Below are positions 63,509-64,000 of a DNA stretch of 64,000 bases, one piece after another; position 1 is the stretch's first letter; every line of letters begins with the position of its first letter. Origin of the DNA: Blastocatellia bacterium. GTDB taxonomy: Bacteria > Acidobacteriota > Blastocatellia > RBC074. The stretch spans positions 1 through 64,000 of the forward strand of contig JAEUQN010000005.1 of the NCBI GenBank assembly GCA_016789725.1, written 5' to 3'. Below the pieces are notes generated by a model. It did no database searches. It was not told the origin of the DNA and saw nothing but the letters and a program-made list of their open reading frames with translations. The position numbers and the translations under genes were made by a program.

Positions 63509-64000
63509 CAGGCGGCGCAAACACGTACTGGAATGGCTGACGGAAAAAGTGATCCTGGTGACCGCGCTCATCTCGATTCTTTCGATCTTACTCATTTTTT
63601 ATTTCGTGGGGCGCAAAGCCGTACCCATTTTGACGAACGAGGTAATTCAACAAACTGCCAACCTCGCGGAGTTTTTCAGGCCCAATGGTACGACGCCCGA
63701 TGGTCACACAACCTTCATCTGGCAACCGATTTCCGAACGCCCGAAATATAGTTTCATTCCGTTGCTTCTTGGTACCTTAAAAGCCACGATTGTGGCAATG
63801 CTGGTTTCGGTGCCGCTCGCCCTGTTGGCCGCGCTCTACACCACCGAATATGCGCCGCGGCAGGTCCGCGAATACATCAAACCTGCCATCGAATTGCTCG
63901 CCGGAGTTCCTTCGGTTGTATTGGGATTTTTCGCGCTCGTCGTGATGGCGACATGGTTGCAAAAGCTGTTTCAGTTCGAGATGCGCTTGAATGCTGTTGT
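63489..64000 (+). CDS. pstC: Phosphate ABC transporter permease PstC (5' part)
   Basis: The reading frame opens with ATG at 63489 inside the end of pstS and runs off the window edge, giving 170 residues. A first membrane segment (VILVTALISILSILLIFYFVG) and a periplasmic loop of about 60 residues lead to the permease core: IPLLLGTLKATIVAMLVSVPLALLAALYTTEYAP and the cytoplasmic-loop region IELLAGVPSVVLGFFALV. This is the PstC/PstA family pattern. pstA and pstB presumably follow beyond the edge. Confidence 0.93.
   Translation, partial: MWQQATNRRRKHVLEWLTEKVILVTALISILSILLIFYFVGRKAVPILTNEVIQQTANLAEFFRPNGTTPDGHTTFIWQPISERPKYSFIPLLLGTLKATIVAMLVSVPLALLAALYTTEYAPRQVREYIKPAIELLAGVPSVVLGFFALVVMATWLQKLFQFEMRLNAV

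Overview
The window reads as an ordinary, gene-dense bacterial chromosome of roughly 50% GC. The gene content fits Acidobacteriota, most likely a Blastocatellia-like lineage. The support is Oar-type TonB-dependent receptors with carboxypeptidase-regulatory N-termini, an exosortase-A type exopolysaccharide cluster, MglA/MglB, a short microcompartment locus, many exported peptidases and beta-propeller enzymes, and hairpin-rich intergenic DNA. The taxonomic call is inference from gene content. No insertion sequence, prophage, CRISPR array or rRNA operon is visible.
Layout: 0.2-6.1 kb holds the end of an XrtA-associated polysaccharide cluster (deacetylase, FemAB-like protein, glycosyltransferase) followed by a Wzm/Wzt-type ABC exporter. 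6-12.8 kb is mixed housekeeping (purN, an APH-like kinase, tRNA-Ala, queD, thiO, a Nudix hydrolase, a thioredoxin-fold protein, a basic TPR protein). 13.2-14.4 kb is mglB-mglA. 14.5-19.2 kb, on the minus strand, is ruvA-ruvB, a YihY-like protein, a LOG-family protein, queA and a GNAT acetyltransferase. 19.5-24.3 kb, on the plus strand, is rex, a class II aldolase, one BMC hexamer gene, one BMC pentamer gene, nadE and pgsA: a minimal microcompartment locus placed between an NADH sensor and NAD synthetase. 24.3-29.1 kb holds an exported repeat protein, dtd, an OsmC protein, an M28 peptidase and fabI. 29.2-31.7 kb, on the minus strand, is a three-gene RNA-repair-like operon (methyltransferase, RNA ligase, HD-Pnk-type end-healing enzyme). 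31.8-39.4 kb is a conserved core block: ispE, tRNA-Gln, prs, rplY, pth, rpsF, rpsR, rplI, dnaB and alr.
39.5-47.7 kb pairs an exported S9 peptidase with a divergent AraC regulator and a tightly overlapping trans-4-hydroxyproline catabolic operon (epimerase, three-subunit D-hydroxyproline dehydrogenase, deaminase). 47.9-64 kb looks devoted to phosphate and outer-membrane uptake: a CHAD protein, two large TonB receptors, a beta-propeller/phosphoesterase, a phytase-like esterase, a CPBP membrane protein, pstS and the start of pstC.
The most unusual non-coding signal is a class of imperfect heptanucleotide tandem repeats arranged as inverted arms. They begin at the upstream TAG stop codon and end a few bases before the next start codon, at no fewer than four gene junctions. 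A second class consists of long, near-perfect REP-like hairpins, two of which share a common arm sequence. Start codons were re-chosen wherever a ribosome-binding site, neighbouring gene or family N-terminus argued for an internal start.
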